The position numbers were made by a program, and so were the translations under genes. A DNA stretch of 28,187 bases from Neisseria lactamica. GTDB lineage: Bacteria > Pseudomonadota > Gammaproteobacteria > Burkholderiales > Neisseriaceae. Under the pieces are notes generated by a model. That model was not told the origin of the DNA. It ran no database searches and worked only from the letters and a program-made list of their open reading frames with translations. The stretch lies in NCBI GenBank assembly GCA_001067655.1, contig JUNU01000017.1:1-28187 (forward strand), given 5' to 3'. The first letter of the stretch is position 1, and the number at the start of each line of letters is the position of its first letter. Shown here one piece after another: positions 26,128 through 28,187 of this stretch.

Positions 26128-26910
26128 ATGACGAAAATATTATTCATGGGACGTAAACGGCTTTCCGCCAACCTACTCCGACTCTTATCCTCACAAGACG
26201 GCATCGAAATCGTCGGCGTACTGACCGACAGCCACCTGCAAGGCTCGCCGACGACCGCCGCCGCCAAGGAACTGGGCTTACCGCTCTACACTTTCGATAC
26301 CGCCTTGGAAGCGATGAAGGAAGGTCGTCTGAAATACGATTTGGGCTTGTCCGTACTCTACTGGCGCAAACTACGCGACGAATTCCTGACCGTCCCGCGC
26401 TTGGGTACGATCAACTTCCACCCTGCCCTGTTGCCCGAATACAAAGGCACGGGCGGCTACAACCTCGCCATCATGGACGAATTGTCCGAATGGGGCAGCA
26501 CCGCACACTACGTCGATGCCTCCATCGACACCGGCGAAATCATCGAAGTGGATCGCTTCCCCATTGATTCTTCTGTCGAAACCGCCCAATCGCTCGAACG
26601 CAAAACCATGCAAGCATTGGAGCCGTTCGCACAACGCATTATCGCCCGCGCCGTCGAAGCGCAAGCCAAACTGCCGACTACGCCCAACATCGGCGGCCGC
26701 TACGTCAGCCGCGACGAAATGGAAGCCATGAAGCAAATCCGCGACGGCGACGACGTCGAGAAAAAAATCCGCGCATTCTGGTTCCCGCCTTACGATGGGG
26801 CATACGTCGAAATCGACGGTCAAAAATACACCTTGATCAACCGCCAACTGCTGGAAGAAGTCGCCCCCAAAGACTCCACCAGCCTTTTCGCAGGAAAAGC
26901 CAATGCTTAA
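26128..26910 (+). CDS. Sugar N-formyltransferase-like protein
   Basis: The 260-aa protein has a formyltransferase fold like methionyl-tRNA formyltransferase and sugar N-formyltransferases, which use N10-formyl-tetrahydrofolate. The catalytic Asn96 and His98 lie in GTINFHPALLPEYKG and Asp134 in DTGEII. The C-terminal segment KKIRAFWFPPYDGAYVEIDG is typical of formyltransferases acting on sugar amines rather than tRNA. Directly before the aminotransferase (8-bp overlap), it most likely formylates the 4-amino group that enzyme installs. AAAAAGGAC precedes the ATG at good spacing. The 48-bp gap to the HAD gene is the longest after the ATP-grasp gene. A DUS is in frame at 26322-26333. Confidence 0.85.
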   Translation: MTKILFMGRKRLSANLLRLLSSQDGIEIVGVLTDSHLQGSPTTAAAKELGLPLYTFDTALEAMKEGRLKYDLGLSVLYWRKLRDEFLTVPRLGTINFHPALLPEYKGTGGYNLAIMDELSEWGSTAHYVDASIDTGEIIEVDRFPIDSSVETAQSLERKTMQALEPFAQRIIARAVEAQAKLPTTPNIGGRYVSRDEMEAMKQIRDGDDVEKKIRAFWFPPYDGAYVEIDGQKYTLINRQLLEEVAPKDSTSLFAGKANA

Positions 26911-28078
26911 CACATCCCTATCCCCGTGGCCGAGCTTCACCCAAGAAGAAGCCGATGCCGTTTCCAAAGTCCTGTTGTCCAACAAAGTCAATTACTGGAC
27001 GGGCACCGAATGCCGCGAATTTGAAAAAGAATTCGCCGCCTTCGCCGGCACGCAATACGCCGTCGCCCTTTCCAACGGCACGCTGGCACTCGATGTCGCG
27101 CTAAAAGCAATGGGCATCGGCGCAGGCGACGATGTCATCGTTACCTCACGCACCTTCCTCGCCTCCGCTTCCTGCATCGTTACCGCAGGTGCAAACCCCG
27201 TGTTTGCCGACGTGGATTTGAACAGCCAAAACATCAGCGCCGAAACCATCAAAGCCGCGCTGACGCCGAATACCAAAGCCATCATCGTCGTCCACCTCGC
27301 CGGTATGCCCGCCGAAATGGACGGCATCATGGACTTGGCAAAAGAACATGATTTATGGGTTATCGAAGACTGCGCCCAAGCGCACGGCGCGAAATACAAA
27401 GGCAAATCCGTCGGCTCTATCGGACACGTCGGCGCATGGTCGTTCTGCCAAGACAAAATCATGACCACCGGCGGCGAAGGCGGCATGGTCACCACCAACG
27501 ACAAAGAGCTGTGGAGCAAAATGTGGTCGTACAAAGACCACGGCAAAAGCTATGACGCCGTGTACCACCGCGAACACGCCCCCGGCTTCCGCTGGCTGCA
27601 CGAAAGTTTCGGCACCAACTGGCGCATGATGGAAATGCAGGCAGTCATCGGCCGCATCCAGCTCAAACGTATGCCCGAATGGACGGCACGCCGCCAAGCG
27701 CACGCCGCCAAGCTGGCAGAAAGCTTGGGCAAGTTCGCCAGCATCCGCCTGATTGAAGTCGCCGACTACATCGAACACGCGCAATACAAGTTCTACGCCT
27801 TCGTCAAACCCGAACACCTGAAAGACGGCTGGACGCGCGACCGCATCGTCAGCGAACTGAACGCGCGCAAAGTCCCCTGCTATCAAGGCAGCTGCTCCGA
27901 AGTCTATTTGGAAAAAGCCTTCGACAACACGCCGTGGCGGCCGAAAGAGAGGCTGAAAAACGCCGTCCAACTGGGCGACACCAGCCTGATGTTCTTGGTG
28001 CATCCGACGCTGACTGACGACGAAATCGCGTTCTGCAAAGAACACATCGAAGCTGTATTGGCAGAAGCCACCGCATAA
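26903..28078 (+). CDS. pglC: UDP-4-keto-sugar aminotransferase PglC (DegT/DnrJ/EryC1)
   Basis: This 391-aa PLP enzyme follows neisserial PglC closely (start MLNTSLSPWPSFTQEEADAV). It converts the UDP-4-keto-6-deoxy-GlcNAc made by PglD to the 4-amino sugar. Lys185 in CQDKIMTTGGEGG binds PLP, with Asp156 in EDCAQAHGA and the ALSNGTLALD phosphate-binding loop near 56-65. The C-terminal half (SCSEVYLEKAFDNTPWRP, MFLVHPTLTDDEI) is complete. It overlaps the formyltransferase gene by 8 bp. In meningococci pglD follows pglC; here a hairpin and a Correia repeat follow. Confidence 0.94.
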   Translation: MLNTSLSPWPSFTQEEADAVSKVLLSNKVNYWTGTECREFEKEFAAFAGTQYAVALSNGTLALDVALKAMGIGAGDDVIVTSRTFLASASCIVTAGANPVFADVDLNSQNISAETIKAALTPNTKAIIVVHLAGMPAEMDGIMDLAKEHDLWVIEDCAQAHGAKYKGKSVGSIGHVGAWSFCQDKIMTTGGEGGMVTTNDKELWSKMWSYKDHGKSYDAVYHREHAPGFRWLHESFGTNWRMMEMQAVIGRIQLKRMPEWTARRQAHAAKLAESLGKFASIRLIEVADYIEHAQYKFYAFVKPEHLKDGWTRDRIVSELNARKVPCYQGSCSEVYLEKAFDNTPWRPKERLKNAVQLGDTSLMFLVHPTLTDDEIAFCKEHIEAVLAEATA

Positions 28079-28082
28079 AGTA

Positions 28083-28121
28083 AAAACCGCCGCGCCCGTA
28101 TCATCGGGACGGCGGCGGTTT
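28083..28121 (+). terminator. GC-rich hairpin after pglC
   Basis: AAACCGCCGCGCCCG and CGGGACGGCGGCGGTTT pair around a TATCAT loop with small internal mismatches, beginning 5 bp after the pglC stop codon. It is likely the end of the glycan operon. It has no long T run. Confidence 0.7.
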
Positions 28122-28136
28122 ACTGCTTCAGCCGAA

Positions 28137-28187
28137 TATAGTGGATTAAATTTAAATCAGGACAAGGCAACGAAGCCGCAGACAGTA
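28137..28187 (+). repeat. Correia repeat (CREE/NEMIS) end, right window edge
   Basis: It starts TATAGTGGATTAAATTTAAA and continues to GCCGCAGACAGTA, the same end as at 1-54 but in opposite orientation, with two mismatches. The rest of the element is outside the window. Confidence 0.8.

Overview
The window comes from a commensal Neisseria. Its dominant short repeat is the 12-mer AGGTCGTCTGAA, the DNA uptake sequence (DUS) variant associated with the N. mucosa/N. sicca group. About 30 copies occur, many as inverted pairs that double as intergenic terminators. Both window ends lie inside Correia-type (CREE) repeat ends in opposite orientation, so the window may be a contig bounded by repeats. 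Gene calls rest on recognised motifs and remembered family sequences; no database search was run.

Layout. (1) 0.2-6.4 kb, housekeeping: engB (minus strand), diheme cytochrome c4, the System II cytochrome c biogenesis pair ccsB-ccsA, and a class II glutamine amidotransferase. (2) 6.55-13.2 kb, a complete type II-C CRISPR-Cas locus: tracrRNA (minus strand, with its own promoter), cas9 of the N. meningitidis family, cas1, cas2, and an array of 28 repeats and 27 spacers on an exact 66-bp period. The crRNA strand is the minus strand. The repeats keep the extended -10 element used for per-repeat promoters, and a strong hairpin ends the array next to cas2. The Cas9 C-terminus resembles the Nme2Cas9 type more than Nme1Cas9. 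(3) 13.3-15.6 kb: nrdR, a small lipoprotein, ribD. (4) 15.6-16.06 kb: AT-rich intergenic DNA. (5) 16.06-28.08 kb, a glycan locus on the plus strand: UDP-GlcNAc dehydrogenase (WbpA-like), PglF-like flippase, GT4, Wzy/ligase-like membrane protein, two more GT4 genes, the PglB phosphoglycosyltransferase domain, an ATP-grasp protein, a HAD phosphatase, a sugar N-formyltransferase-like protein and the PglC aminotransferase.

How the glycan genes may work together: PglC makes a UDP-4-amino sugar. The 4-amine could be acylated by the ATP-grasp (glyceramido) or the formyltransferase (formamido) enzyme. PglB loads the sugar on undecaprenyl phosphate, the GT4 enzymes extend it (WbpA supplying a uronic acid donor), the flippase exports it, and the Wzy-like protein could polymerise or transfer it. 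The phosphoglycosyltransferase and ATP-grasp domains, which form one protein in meningococcal PglB2, are here two overlapping frames meeting at an A6 tract. The most notable items are the mixed acyl-modification gene set, the split pglB2, the Nme2-like Cas9 C-terminus, and a foreign-dialect DUS core kept inside the tracrRNA.
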